Of a stretch of DNA of 64,000 bases, positions 16,980-24,740 are shown one piece after another. Within the stretch, counting starts at the first letter, position 1. Every line of letters starts with the position of its first letter. The notes under the pieces are model-generated. The model saw only the letters and a program-made list of their open reading frames with translations. It searched no databases and had not been told where the DNA came from. Position numbers and translations under genes: made by a program. The stretch is from CAXTKD01 sp964244885 (GTDB lineage Bacteria > Pseudomonadota > Alphaproteobacteria > Sphingomonadales > Sphingomonadaceae), in the NCBI GenBank assembly GCA_964244885.1, contig CAXTKD010000002.1:186001-250000 (forward strand). The letters are read 5' to 3'.

Positions 16980-19358
16980 TCAGAACTTCACGCCCAGGGA
17001 CACGAACACCTGCCGCGGGTTGCCGTAGAAGGCGGTCACCACGCCGTCGGTGCCGAGGCTGGAGATGACGTTGCCCGCGGCGTTGCGGAGCGGCACGCCG
17101 GTCGTCCCGTTGGTCGCCAGGAACTGATAGCCCGAGGTGATATACTGCTTGTCCGCGATGTTCTTGGCATGCAGGCCGATCGTGTAGCGATCGCTGGCGC
17201 TCGTCCAGACAAGATTGGCGTCCCACAGCGAATAGCCCGGCTGGTCGAGGAACGGGCTCGCGGTCTCGAACTGGAAGGTCTTGCTGCGGTAGGAGAGCGT
17301 GGTGCTCGCCGACAGGTCGCCGCCGGCGACCCGGGTCGAGTAATCGAGCGTGCCTGACAGCGTCCATTTCGGCGTGTTCTGGATGTGCCGGAAGTCGGAC
17401 ACATCGACCGGCCCGACGCCCGCGATGTTGGTGATGTACTTGTCGAACTGCGCGTCGAGATAGCCGAGCGTCCCGGCGAAGTTCAGGCGCGAGCCTTCGC
17501 CCGTCAGGTCGCGCGCCAGCGTCGCCACCGCCTCGGCCTCGAAGCCCTTGAACGTCGCCTTGGCGGCGTTGGTGGTGACGCCGACGAATGTCGGAATGCC
17601 GCCGATCACCGCGCCGACCGAGCCGGGGATCTGCACGTCCCTGTAGTCGGCGTAGAAGCCCGCGAGCGCCAGCCGCAGGCGGCGGTCGAACAGCGACGCC
17701 TTGTAGCCGACCTCGTAGCTGTCGACCTTCTCCGGCTCGAACAGGAAATAGTCGAAGATCTCGGCGGCGCTGCGGGTGCCGTCGCCGTTCAGGTCCGGCG
17801 CGGCCGTCGAAAGCCCGCGCGGATCGAAGCCACCGCCTTTGAAGCCCTTGGACCAGCTCGCGTAGATCGTGTTCTCGTCATTGGGCTGGAAGCTCAGCGA
17901 GACGCGCGGCGTGAACTGCTTGAAGGTCTTCTCGCCATTGAAGTTGGAGGTCAGAGCTCCGAGCTGCGTGCCGGCGCCGCCCAGCGCCGGGGTCGGACCG
18001 TTCAGATAGTTGGCCCGGATGACCGTCGCGCTGCGCTTGTCGCTCGTGTAGCGCCCGCCGGCCGACAGCGAGAACTGGTCGCTGAGATTGTAGGTGAAGT
18101 CGGCGAACGCCGCATAGGTCTTGGTGTCGACATTGCCCTGCGTCGACGCGGTGAGGCCGGGCAGCACCACCGGGCTCGTCGTCGCCAGCACCACGTCGAA
18201 GACGTTGTTGGCGTTCGCATCGAGATAATAGAGGCCCGCCAGGCCTTGCAGCCGCTCGCCCTCGTAGAGCAGCTGGAGCTCGTTCGAGAACTGCTTGTTG
18301 CGGTAGATCGCCGGCACATCGACATCGCGCGCCGGCTGCGAGTCGAAGTCGATCGGCGCGTGGCTGTTGTCCTTGCGGTAGGCGAGGATGTTCTTGAGCG
18401 TGAAGTCGTCGCTGATCTTGAGCTCGGCGCGAACCGCGCCGCCATAGGCTTCGACATCCTGCTTGGGCGAATTGAGCCCGGCGCGGGTGTCGTAGACGTC
18501 GTCCAGGATGGGCGAGCCGGTGACCAGGCCGACGATCAGGCGGTGGCCGTTGCGCGGGTCGGACTTGTCCTTGCTGTAGTCGCCCGAGATGCGGACGAAC
18601 AGCGCCGAGGACGGCTCGATCTCGACGGTGCCGCGCGCCGCCCAGATGTCGCGGTTGTAGTTCTCGAGGCCATTGTTGAGGTTGTCGCCGAAGCCGCCGC
18701 GGCTCAGCCGCGCGGCCGAGGCGCCGACTCGGATTCCGTCGGCGACCGGCGTGCTGGCGGTCAGGATGAGGTCGGCCTGCTTGTAGGTGCCGAGGTTGGC
18801 ACGGGCGCTGAACGCCGGCTCGTCGGCGAGCCGGCGAGTCACATATTTGATCGCGCCGCCGATCGTGTTGCGGCCGTAGAGCGTGCCCTGCGGCCCGCGC
18901 AGCACCTCGATCCGCTCGACGTCGTAGATGTCGAGAACCGCCGCCTGCGGGCGGTTCAAGTAGACGTCGTCGAGATAGAGGCCGACGCCCGCCTCGAAGC
19001 CCGCGACCGGGTCCTGCTGGCCGACGCCGCGAATGAAGGCGGTGAGCGTCGTGTTGGTGCCGCGCGAGGTTTCGAGCGTGACGTTCGGAGTCGTGTCGTT
19101 GAGGTCGGTGATATCGATCGCGCCCTGCCGCTCCAGCGCTTCGCCCGAAAACGCGGTGACCGCGATCGGCACGTCCTGCAGGCTTTCCTGGCGGCGGCGA
19201 GCGGTCACGAGGATTTCGTCGGACGCGTCGCCGGTCGATGCCGTGGGCGCTACCGCCGCGGCTTCCTGCGCGAAACCGGCGCTGGGCAGCGCCATCAGTG
19301 CGGCGGTGGCGACGCCGAGATACAGGAACTCGCGCGAAAGGAAGCTCGGGTAGCGCAT
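16980..19358 (-). CDS. TonB-dependent outer membrane receptor
   Basis: A 792-residue receptor. It has a signal peptide ending at about AQEAAAVA, a TonB-box-like EILVTARRR, a plug domain (LQDVPIAVTAFSGEALERQG, RIEVLRGPQGTLYGRNTIGG) and a long beta-barrel ending in aromatic VFVSLGVKF, a proper barrel terminus. The sequence type matches the many receptors of sphingomonads used for aromatic, steroid or plant compounds; the ligand cannot be told. It precedes the MFS gene on the same strand and is divergent from a TetR regulator, so the receptor, transporter and regulator probably form one inducible uptake locus. Confidence 0.93.
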   Translation of the reverse strand: MRYPSFLSREFLYLGVATAALMALPSAGFAQEAAAVAPTASTGDASDEILVTARRRQESLQDVPIAVTAFSGEALERQGAIDITDLNDTTPNVTLETSRGTNTTLTAFIRGVGQQDPVAGFEAGVGLYLDDVYLNRPQAAVLDIYDVERIEVLRGPQGTLYGRNTIGGAIKYVTRRLADEPAFSARANLGTYKQADLILTASTPVADGIRVGASAARLSRGGFGDNLNNGLENYNRDIWAARGTVEIEPSSALFVRISGDYSKDKSDPRNGHRLIVGLVTGSPILDDVYDTRAGLNSPKQDVEAYGGAVRAELKISDDFTLKNILAYRKDNSHAPIDFDSQPARDVDVPAIYRNKQFSNELQLLYEGERLQGLAGLYYLDANANNVFDVVLATTSPVVLPGLTASTQGNVDTKTYAAFADFTYNLSDQFSLSAGGRYTSDKRSATVIRANYLNGPTPALGGAGTQLGALTSNFNGEKTFKQFTPRVSLSFQPNDENTIYASWSKGFKGGGFDPRGLSTAAPDLNGDGTRSAAEIFDYFLFEPEKVDSYEVGYKASLFDRRLRLALAGFYADYRDVQIPGSVGAVIGGIPTFVGVTTNAAKATFKGFEAEAVATLARDLTGEGSRLNFAGTLGYLDAQFDKYITNIAGVGPVDVSDFRHIQNTPKWTLSGTLDYSTRVAGGDLSASTTLSYRSKTFQFETASPFLDQPGYSLWDANLVWTSASDRYTIGLHAKNIADKQYITSGYQFLATNGTTGVPLRNAAGNVISSLGTDGVVTAFYGNPRQVFVSLGVKF

Positions 19359-19406
19359 GATTTTCTCTCCCCATGGGTCGGCATTATGAGCGATTGTGCC
19401 GGTGAC

Positions 19407-19416
19407 AAGACGTCTT
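19407..19416. promoter_or_regulatory. candidate TetR operator
   Basis: AAGACGTCTT is a perfect 10-bp palindrome in the 109-bp interval between the divergent TonB receptor and TetR genes. TetR dimers bind such short dyads and often control both divergent genes. Short length makes chance occurrence possible. Confidence 0.35.
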
Positions 19417-19467
19417 TATTGAAACCTGAACCGACTTTCAACTTTGGAAGCGGGCGGGGGGAGCGTG

Positions 19468-20094
19468 ATGGGGGAAGAGCGTAGCGAAGCGGCAACACTG
19501 TCCGACGCCGATCGGACGCCGCGAACCGAGCGCGGGCGCCGCACGCTCCGCGCGATCCTCGACGCCGCGACCCAGGAATTCGGCGAGCGCGGCTTCCACG
19601 ATGCCTCGATCAGCCGGATCACCCAGCGCGCCGGCGTCGCGCTCGGCACCTTCTACACCTACTTCGTCGGCAAGGAGGCGGTGTTCCGCGCCATCGTCCA
19701 GGACATGTCGGAGCGGGTGAAGCAGCATGTCGCGCCCTACGTGGTGGCGGCGCCCGACCAGTTGGCGGCGGAGCGCGCCGGGCTTCTGTCCTTCATCGAG
19801 TTCGTCCGGGGCCACAAGGAAATCTACCGCATCATCGACGAAGCCGAATTCGTCGATTCGGAAAGCTGGCGCGACCATTACGCCGGGACCGCCGAGCGCA
19901 TCCGGGCGCGCCTCGTCGCCGGGGCCAGGCGCGGCGAGGTGCGCGCCGACGTCAACGATGTCCATGCCTGGGCGATCATGGGAATTAACGTCTTCCTGGG
20001 CCTCCGCTTCGGCGTCTGGCACGAAGACCGCTCGCCCGAAGAAGTCGCGGCGATTGTCAGCGGCATGCTGACCGAGGGGCTGAAGCCCCGCTAG
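19468..20094 (+). CDS. TetR/AcrR family regulator
   Basis: A 208-residue regulator. The N-terminal helix-turn-helix is clear: RRTLRAILDAATQEFGERGF, then ITQRAGVALGTFYTYFVGKE with the conserved GxxxGTFYxYFxxKE. The C-terminal ligand-binding part is helical and ends at LTEGLKPR. ATG at 19468 is preferred (GGGGGG-rich ribosome site just upstream); GTG at 19465 and TTG at 19444 are alternatives. Divergent from the TonB receptor, which it likely represses until substrate binds. Confidence 0.9.
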   Translation: MGEERSEAATLSDADRTPRTERGRRTLRAILDAATQEFGERGFHDASISRITQRAGVALGTFYTYFVGKEAVFRAIVQDMSERVKQHVAPYVVAAPDQLAAERAGLLSFIEFVRGHKEIYRIIDEAEFVDSESWRDHYAGTAERIRARLVAGARRGEVRADVNDVHAWAIMGINVFLGLRFGVWHEDRSPEEVAAIVSGMLTEGLKPR

Positions 20095-20101
20095 GGCCGC
20101 C

Positions 20102-20433
20102 GCAGCATGAACACGCCCTGCTCGGCGAGCAGATTGGCGGCGCCAGCGCCGCCGTCATGATCCGCGTCCGGCTCCAGCGGTCGGCGGCCCACGCCACCGG
20201 CATGCCGAGGGCTGTGTAGAACAAGGCGAACGCCGGACGCCGAGCGCGCCCAATTGCGTGTCGGTCAGCCCCGGTTCCGCCTTGATGGGGGCGCGAGGAT
20301 GCCGAGGATCTGGCGGTCGATGAAGTTGAAGGTGTAGACGACGACCAGCACGAACGGTCCCCGCCGGTTGATCGGTCGTCAGAACTTCACGCTGAAGGGC
20401 ACGAACACCTGCCGCGGGTTTCTGTAGAAGAAG
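20102..20433 (-). pseudogene. decayed MFS and TonB receptor remnants
   Basis: About 20150-20365 is a degraded copy of the N-terminal coding region of the MFS gene at 16.7-16.9 kb, with at least two single-base deletions that break the frame. About 20380-20433 is a copy of the TonB receptor 3' end and still reads FYRNPRQVFVPFSVKF then stop, against FYGNPRQVFVSLGVKF in the intact gene. The order is the same as in the intact pair. A further open fragment at 20102-20145 ends LLAEQGVFMLRRP then stop and may be the tail of another lost gene. The stretch 20434-20634 is A/T-richer and shows nothing recognisable. Confidence 0.8.
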
Positions 20434-20634
20434 GGATTCTCATCGCGGCGACTATTTCAAGAATGTCCCTCGTGAGAACTGAATCGCACAAGCCGTACAG
20501 ACGATCTACGGAGAAAATGTCTTTACGCAAGATTCGCTCAAAAGAAGTATCGTACCCGAAATATTAAATCGCGCTTACGCTAACAGAGATCCCAGCAGCA
20601 GATCGACTACGCCAAGTAGGTATTCTAGGAAACC

Positions 20635-20802
20635 TTACTTGATCTTGGCTTCCTTGAACTCGACGTGCTTGCGGACGACCGGATCGTACTTGCGAAACGA
20701 CATCTTCTCGGTCTGCGTGCGCGGGTTCTTCTTGGTGACATAGAAGAAGCCGGTATCGGCGCTGCTCACCAGCTTGATCTTGACGGTCGTCGGCTTCGCC
20801 AT
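20635..20802 (-). CDS. rpmG: 50S ribosomal protein L33
   Basis: A 55-residue protein, MAKPTTVKIKLVSSADTGFF onward, with the L33 core YVTKKNPRTQTEKMSFRKYD and ending EFKEAKIK. L33 binds 23S rRNA near the E site. The zinc-binding Cys residues of the C+ form are absent, so this is the zinc-independent form usual in alphaproteobacteria. It is separated from the decayed MFS/TonB remnant by about 200 bp and is divergent from the DUF1801 gene. Confidence 0.96.
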   Translation of the reverse strand: MAKPTTVKIKLVSSADTGFFYVTKKNPRTQTEKMSFRKYDPVVRKHVEFKEAKIK

Positions 20803-20924
20803 GGCGTCCTCGGTAATTCGGTGTGCTGAAACACAAAGCGGCGCAAGTTGCGCCGCGAGCGATGGGCCGTTTGACCGATGTGGCGCTCCAAGTCAAGATC
20901 GCCGCCGCCGTTGAAAGGCCAGCG

Positions 20925-21392
20925 ATGACCCTGACGCCGCTCGACCCCGAAGCCACGAGGCAGCTCGACGGCTTCCTCGCCAAGTTCACCGACGATGTCG
21001 CGGCGCTGGCGCATGGGCTGTTCGACCGGATGCGGGCGCGCATCCCCGGTGCGTACATCCCGGTCTATGACAATTACAACGCGCTCGCGATCGGCTTCTG
21101 GCCCGACGAGAAGATCGCCCACGGCATCCTGTCGCTCGCGGTCTTTCCGCGCTGGGTGACGCTCTGCTTCCTGCAGGGCAAGGGCCTGCCCGATCCGCAC
21201 GGGCTGCTGAAGGGCGAGGGCAGCCGGGTCCGCCACACGCGGCTGCACAGCGCCGATGCGCTCGACGATCCCCGAATTGACGCGCTGATCACCGAGGCGC
21301 TGGCGCAGGCCGAAGTCCCGGTGAACCCGGCCGCCCTGCAAAAGCTGATTATCAAATCGGTCTCCGCGAAGCAGCGTCCGCGCCGGCCCTAG
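20925..21392 (+). CDS. DUF1801 domain protein
   Basis: A 155-residue soluble protein with a YdhG/DUF1801-like core (IPVYDNYNALAIGFWPDEK, LSLAVFPRWVTLCFLQGKG, and DPRIDALITEALAQAE). Function of the family is unknown; the fold is frataxin-like. ATG at 20925 with GAAAGG upstream is chosen; the frame opens earlier at 20823, close to the rpmG start. The stop overlaps the end of the convergent hypothetical gene by 4 bp. Confidence 0.75.
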   Translation: MTLTPLDPEATRQLDGFLAKFTDDVAALAHGLFDRMRARIPGAYIPVYDNYNALAIGFWPDEKIAHGILSLAVFPRWVTLCFLQGKGLPDPHGLLKGEGSRVRHTRLHSADALDDPRIDALITEALAQAEVPVNPAALQKLIIKSVSAKQRPRRP

Positions 21393-21790
21393 GGCGTCTT
21401 TCGCGGTTCGATCAGGATGTCCGGCCCTTCGAACTGCCGGTGCAGCGGTATGAAGTCACGGCCGTCGACCGCTGCGGCGATCGAATGCAAGGTCCAGCCG
21501 GTTTCGCCGCCGGGGCCGACAGGGCTCGGCGCGTCCCATTTGCCGATCGCCAGCAGCCGCTTGCGCTCGCCCAACGCATCAACCGCTGCCGCCGACCCGG
21601 GTGTGGGCGGCGACGGCAAAGGCAGGAGAAACTTGTCGCGCGCGCTGGCGCGGCCGCAGACGACGACCTCGTCGCCAACGGCCTTCGGGCAGCGAATGGA
21701 GGCCGCCACGCCGATGATCTCGCGCGATGCTTCCACTAGATCGGCGGGATCGGCGGCGATCGACGCGGCTAGGAGCAGAAGCGGCAGCAT
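21389..21790 (-). CDS. secreted hypothetical protein
   Basis: A 133-residue protein with a short signal peptide (MLPLLLLAASIAADPA). After it comes IRCPKAVGDEVVVCGRA, a Cys-rich motif I know from uncharacterised exported proteins of sphingomonads, where the two Cys may form a disulfide. A Pro-rich stretch follows (LPLPSPPTPG). No enzyme motif is visible. It ends on the convergent DUF1801 gene. Confidence 0.65.
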   Translation of the reverse strand: MLPLLLLAASIAADPADLVEASREIIGVAASIRCPKAVGDEVVVCGRASARDKFLLPLPSPPTPGSAAAVDALGERKRLLAIGKWDAPSPVGPGGETGWTLHSIAAAVDGRDFIPLHRQFEGPDILIEPRKTP

Positions 21791-21838
21791 TCTGAGATAT
21801 TACGCCCTCGAAACATGTCTGGAGGATGAACGTATGAT

Positions 21839-24082
21839 CTAACGTCGTCCTCGCTTGACGCCGGGCGGCGGCCCGCCACGGCGCGGCGGGGGCCGACCGC
21901 GGTCACGGCGCTCGCGGAAGAACGGCCGGCCGCCCGGCGTGCCGCCTTCGGCCAGCTCGAAGCGCAGCGCGCCGGTGATTGGGTTCGACTCGGCGAGGCG
22001 GAGTTTCAGCCGCATGCCGCTCGAATAGGTGTCGCCGCTCTCGACGCCCTCCAGCCGCTTCATCGTCTCGTCGAAGACGAAGCGCTCGGCGCCGAGCGTC
22101 GAGACCGGCACCAGCCCGTCGCCGCCGATGCCCTCGACCGTGGCGAAGAAGCCGAACTTGGCGACTCCGGTGATGCGCGTGTCCATGACCTGCCCGACGC
22201 GCTCGGACAGGAAGGCCGCGACATAGCGGTCGATGGTATCGCGCTCGGCCTCCATCGCGCGGCGCTCGGTCATCGAGATATGCTCGGCGGTCTGGGTCAT
22301 CGACGCCGCTTCCTCGTCGGTCATCCGGCCGTCGCCGAGGCCGTAGGCGCGGACGAGGCCACGGTGGACGACGAGATCGGAATAGCGGCGGATCGGCGAG
22401 GTGAAGTGGGCGTAGGAGCCGAGGGCGAGGCCGAAGTGGCCCTTGTTGTCGGGCGAGTAATAGGCCTGCGTCTGGCTGCGCAGCACCTGCTCGGAAATCT
22501 GGTCCTTCTCCGGCCGGTCGCCGACCGCGGCGAGCAGCTTGTTGAAGGTCGCGGGGCGGATGACCTGGCCGAGCGCCAGCGGAATGTCGAAGGTTTCGAG
22601 ATAGTCCTTCAACGCCGTCAGCTTCTCGCGGCCCGGCGGCTCGTGGTCGCGATACATGACCGGGGTGCGCTTCGCCTCCAGCGCCTTGGCGGCGGCGACG
22701 TTGGCGGCGATCATGAAATCCTCGATCAGCCGGTGCGCGTCCAGCCGCTCGCGGACCGCGATGGTGGTGATCCGCCCGTCGGCGTCGAGCACGACGCGCC
22801 GCTCGGGCAGGTCGAGCTCCAGCGGCTCGCGTTTGGCGCGTGCCTTGGCGAGCGCGGCCCAGGCGCCCCACAGCGGCTTCAGCACGCTGTCGGTCCACGG
22901 GGAGTCGACCGTGCCGTCGATCGCGCCCTGCGCTTCCTCGTAGGCGATGTTGGCGACGCAGCGGATGACGGCGCGGGTGAAGCGCTGGCTCGTGACCTTG
23001 CCCGCCTTGTCGATGGTCAGGTGGCAGGCGAGCACGCCGCGATCCTCGTTCTCGACCAGCGAGCAGGCGTCGGCCGACAGCGCCTCGGGCAGCATCGGCA
23101 CGACACGGTCGGGGAAATAAGCGGAGTTGCCGCGCTCGCGCGCCGAGCGGTCGAGCGCGGTTCCCGGCCGGACGAACCAGGAGACATCGGCGATCGCGAC
23201 GACCGCCTTCCAGCCGCCGGGGTTGACGGGATCGTCGTCGGCCTGCGCCCAGACCGCGTCGTCATGATCGCGCGCGTCGGCGGGGTCGATGGTGAGGATG
23301 CGCAGGTGGCGGAGGTCGTCGCGCTTGCCGAGCGGCAGGTGCGCGGCCTTTTCGGCCTCCTCCAGCGCCGCATCGGAAAAGCGGTGCGGCAGGCCCTTGG
23401 CGTGGATGGCGATCAGCGAGAAGCTGCGCGGCGCGAACGGATCGCCGAGCACCTCGACGACGCGCGCGGTCTGGCGCGGGGAGCGTCCCGCTGGCTCGGC
23501 GAGGACGAGATCGCCGGGCTTGGCGTCGCCGGCGTCGGAAACCGCAAGGTCCATCCGGACCTTCTTGTCGACCGGCACCAGCCGCAGGGTGCGGGCGTCG
23601 CGGCCGCGCCCGAGATCGCGAACCTCCTCGCGCAGGATGCCGAGCACGAACTCGCTCGACTTGGCGAGCTTCTTCATCGGGTGCGCGGTGTAGCCCCGCC
23701 CCGTCTCCTCGATCCGCGCCAGGATGCGGTCGCCGATTCCGAGCGCGCCTTCGCGGCCGCGCTCAATGACGCGGACGCGCGGCGGCGGCGTCCCCTGGTC
23801 CCACGCATCGGGAATGGCGTAGGCGCCGTCCTCCGCCTCGATGACGCGCAGCACCGTCACCTTGGGCAGCCCGCCCGCCTTGTGCAGCGTCCGCCCCGGA
23901 CCGGTCTCCAGCGCCCCCTCGTCCGCCATCTCGTGCAGCAGCGCCTTCAGCGCGATCTTGTCCGCCCCATGCAGCCCAAACGCCCGCGCGATCTCACGCT
24001 TGCCGACGGAGGACGGCTGCTCGGCGATAAACGCCAGAACCTGCTCGCGGGTGGGAAGACCGGGGATGTGGCGTTTGGGCAT
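21839..24082 (-). CDS. rnr: ribonuclease R
   Basis: A 747-residue 3'-5' exoribonuclease. An N-terminal winged-helix region (REQVLAFIAEQPSSVGKREI) and cold-shock domains precede the catalytic RNB domain, with TIDPADARDHDDAVW supplying metal-binding Asp residues. A C-terminal S1 domain (GQVMDTRITGVAKFGFFATV) and a basic tail rich in Arg, Pro and Gly follow. RNase R degrades structured RNA. Its ATG shares a base with the Doc toxin stop (TGATG), so its translation may be coupled to the toxin gene upstream. Confidence 0.96.
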   Translation of the reverse strand: MPKRHIPGLPTREQVLAFIAEQPSSVGKREIARAFGLHGADKIALKALLHEMADEGALETGPGRTLHKAGGLPKVTVLRVIEAEDGAYAIPDAWDQGTPPPRVRVIERGREGALGIGDRILARIEETGRGYTAHPMKKLAKSSEFVLGILREEVRDLGRGRDARTLRLVPVDKKVRMDLAVSDAGDAKPGDLVLAEPAGRSPRQTARVVEVLGDPFAPRSFSLIAIHAKGLPHRFSDAALEEAEKAAHLPLGKRDDLRHLRILTIDPADARDHDDAVWAQADDDPVNPGGWKAVVAIADVSWFVRPGTALDRSARERGNSAYFPDRVVPMLPEALSADACSLVENEDRGVLACHLTIDKAGKVTSQRFTRAVIRCVANIAYEEAQGAIDGTVDSPWTDSVLKPLWGAWAALAKARAKREPLELDLPERRVVLDADGRITTIAVRERLDAHRLIEDFMIAANVAAAKALEAKRTPVMYRDHEPPGREKLTALKDYLETFDIPLALGQVIRPATFNKLLAAVGDRPEKDQISEQVLRSQTQAYYSPDNKGHFGLALGSYAHFTSPIRRYSDLVVHRGLVRAYGLGDGRMTDEEAASMTQTAEHISMTERRAMEAERDTIDRYVAAFLSERVGQVMDTRITGVAKFGFFATVEGIGGDGLVPVSTLGAERFVFDETMKRLEGVESGDTYSSGMRLKLRLAESNPITGALRFELAEGGTPGGRPFFRERRDRGRPPPRRGGPPPGVKRGRR

Positions 24083-24468
24083 CAGGCCGTGAGCCGCGCG
24101 CGAAACCAGGCGGCGAGCGCGTCCTCGGCAAGATCGCCGGCGGCAAGCGAATAGATTATCGCCACCATCTCGGCATCGCTCGCCTCAATCTCGTAGCCGT
24201 TGAGGAAGAGGAAGCCTTCCGCCGCCACCAGCGCGGCCCGCTTGTTGCCGTCCGCGAAAGGATGGTTGCGCGCAACTCCGAAAGCGTAGGCGGCTGCCAG
24301 GTCGGCTGCGTCAGGAACGCCATAAGCGAGAAGATTAAGCGGTCGCGCGAGCGCCGATTCGAGCATTCCCTCGTCGCGCACACCGGCAAGCCCGCCGTGC
24401 TCGGCAAGTTGCTCGCTATGCGCGGCGAGGATGGCCCCCTTCGAGACCCATTTCCAATTCGTGGACAT
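24082..24468 (-). CDS. doc: Doc-type toxin (Fic fold)
   Basis: A 128-residue death-on-curing protein with the Fic-fold active site HPFADGNKRAALVAAEGFL (HxFxDGNKR, where the Doc family replaces the usual HPFxxGNGR with K). Doc phosphorylates elongation factor Tu and stops translation. It lies 5 bp downstream of an AbrB-like antitoxin. The Doc stop overlaps the rnr start, an unusually tight coupling of a toxin to a housekeeping RNase. Confidence 0.92.
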   Translation of the reverse strand: MSTNWKWVSKGAILAAHSEQLAEHGGLAGVRDEGMLESALARPLNLLAYGVPDAADLAAAYAFGVARNHPFADGNKRAALVAAEGFLFLNGYEIEASDAEMVAIIYSLAAGDLAEDALAAWFRARLTA

Positions 24469-24473
24469 GGCCG

Positions 24474-24701
24474 TTACTTGGCAAGTTCGCGCAACGCCGA
24501 CCGGCGCTTCCGCATAACATGGCGTAGCGCAGCCATCTCTTCCTCGAACGCCGGATCGCTCCTGCGAAGCTCGACGCCGTTCGGCGTCTCGACCATGAAC
24601 AGCTCGTCGCCCTTCTCAACCCGCAGGCGCGCGAGGACATCCTTGGGAAGGATGACGGCAGCGGAATTGCCGACAGCGGTGATCTTGAGCGGCTTGTTCA
24701 T
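24474..24701 (-). CDS. AbrB/MazE-like antitoxin
   Basis: A 75-residue SpoVT-AbrB DNA-binding protein: LKITAVGNSAAVILPKDVLA and VEKGDELFMVET are the swapped-hairpin signature. The C-terminal basic tail (VMRKRRSALRELAK) would contact the toxin. ATG at 24701 is chosen; the frame opens upstream at 24737 within the operator region. It pairs with Doc and likely binds the inverted repeat at 24712-24729 to repress the module. Confidence 0.88.
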   Translation of the reverse strand: MNKPLKITAVGNSAAVILPKDVLARLRVEKGDELFMVETPNGVELRRSDPAFEEEMAALRHVMRKRRSALRELAK

Positions 24702-24711
24702 GACAGTCTCT

Positions 24712-24729
24712 TTATAACAATCGTTATAA
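24712..24729. promoter_or_regulatory. operator/promoter of the AbrB-Doc module
   Basis: TTATAAC-AATC-GTTATAA is a perfect 7-bp inverted repeat with a 4-bp spacer, 10 bp upstream of the antitoxin ATG. It is very A/T-rich for this genome, so it may be both the -10 region and the antitoxin binding site. Confidence 0.6.
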
Positions 24730-24740
24730 CGAGGCAAGCG

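Noticed and set aside
17385..19484. A 699-residue plus-strand frame over the TonB receptor
   Set aside because: Composition is Val/Ala/Arg/Asp-rich with no signal or domain; the minus strand codes for a clear receptor.
20434..20634. Possible gene in the A/T-richer stretch before rpmG
   Set aside because: Short frames only, with no homology seen; treated as non-coding or decayed DNA.
22280..24154. A 624-residue plus-strand frame over rnr
   Set aside because: Antisense shadow of the ribonuclease gene.
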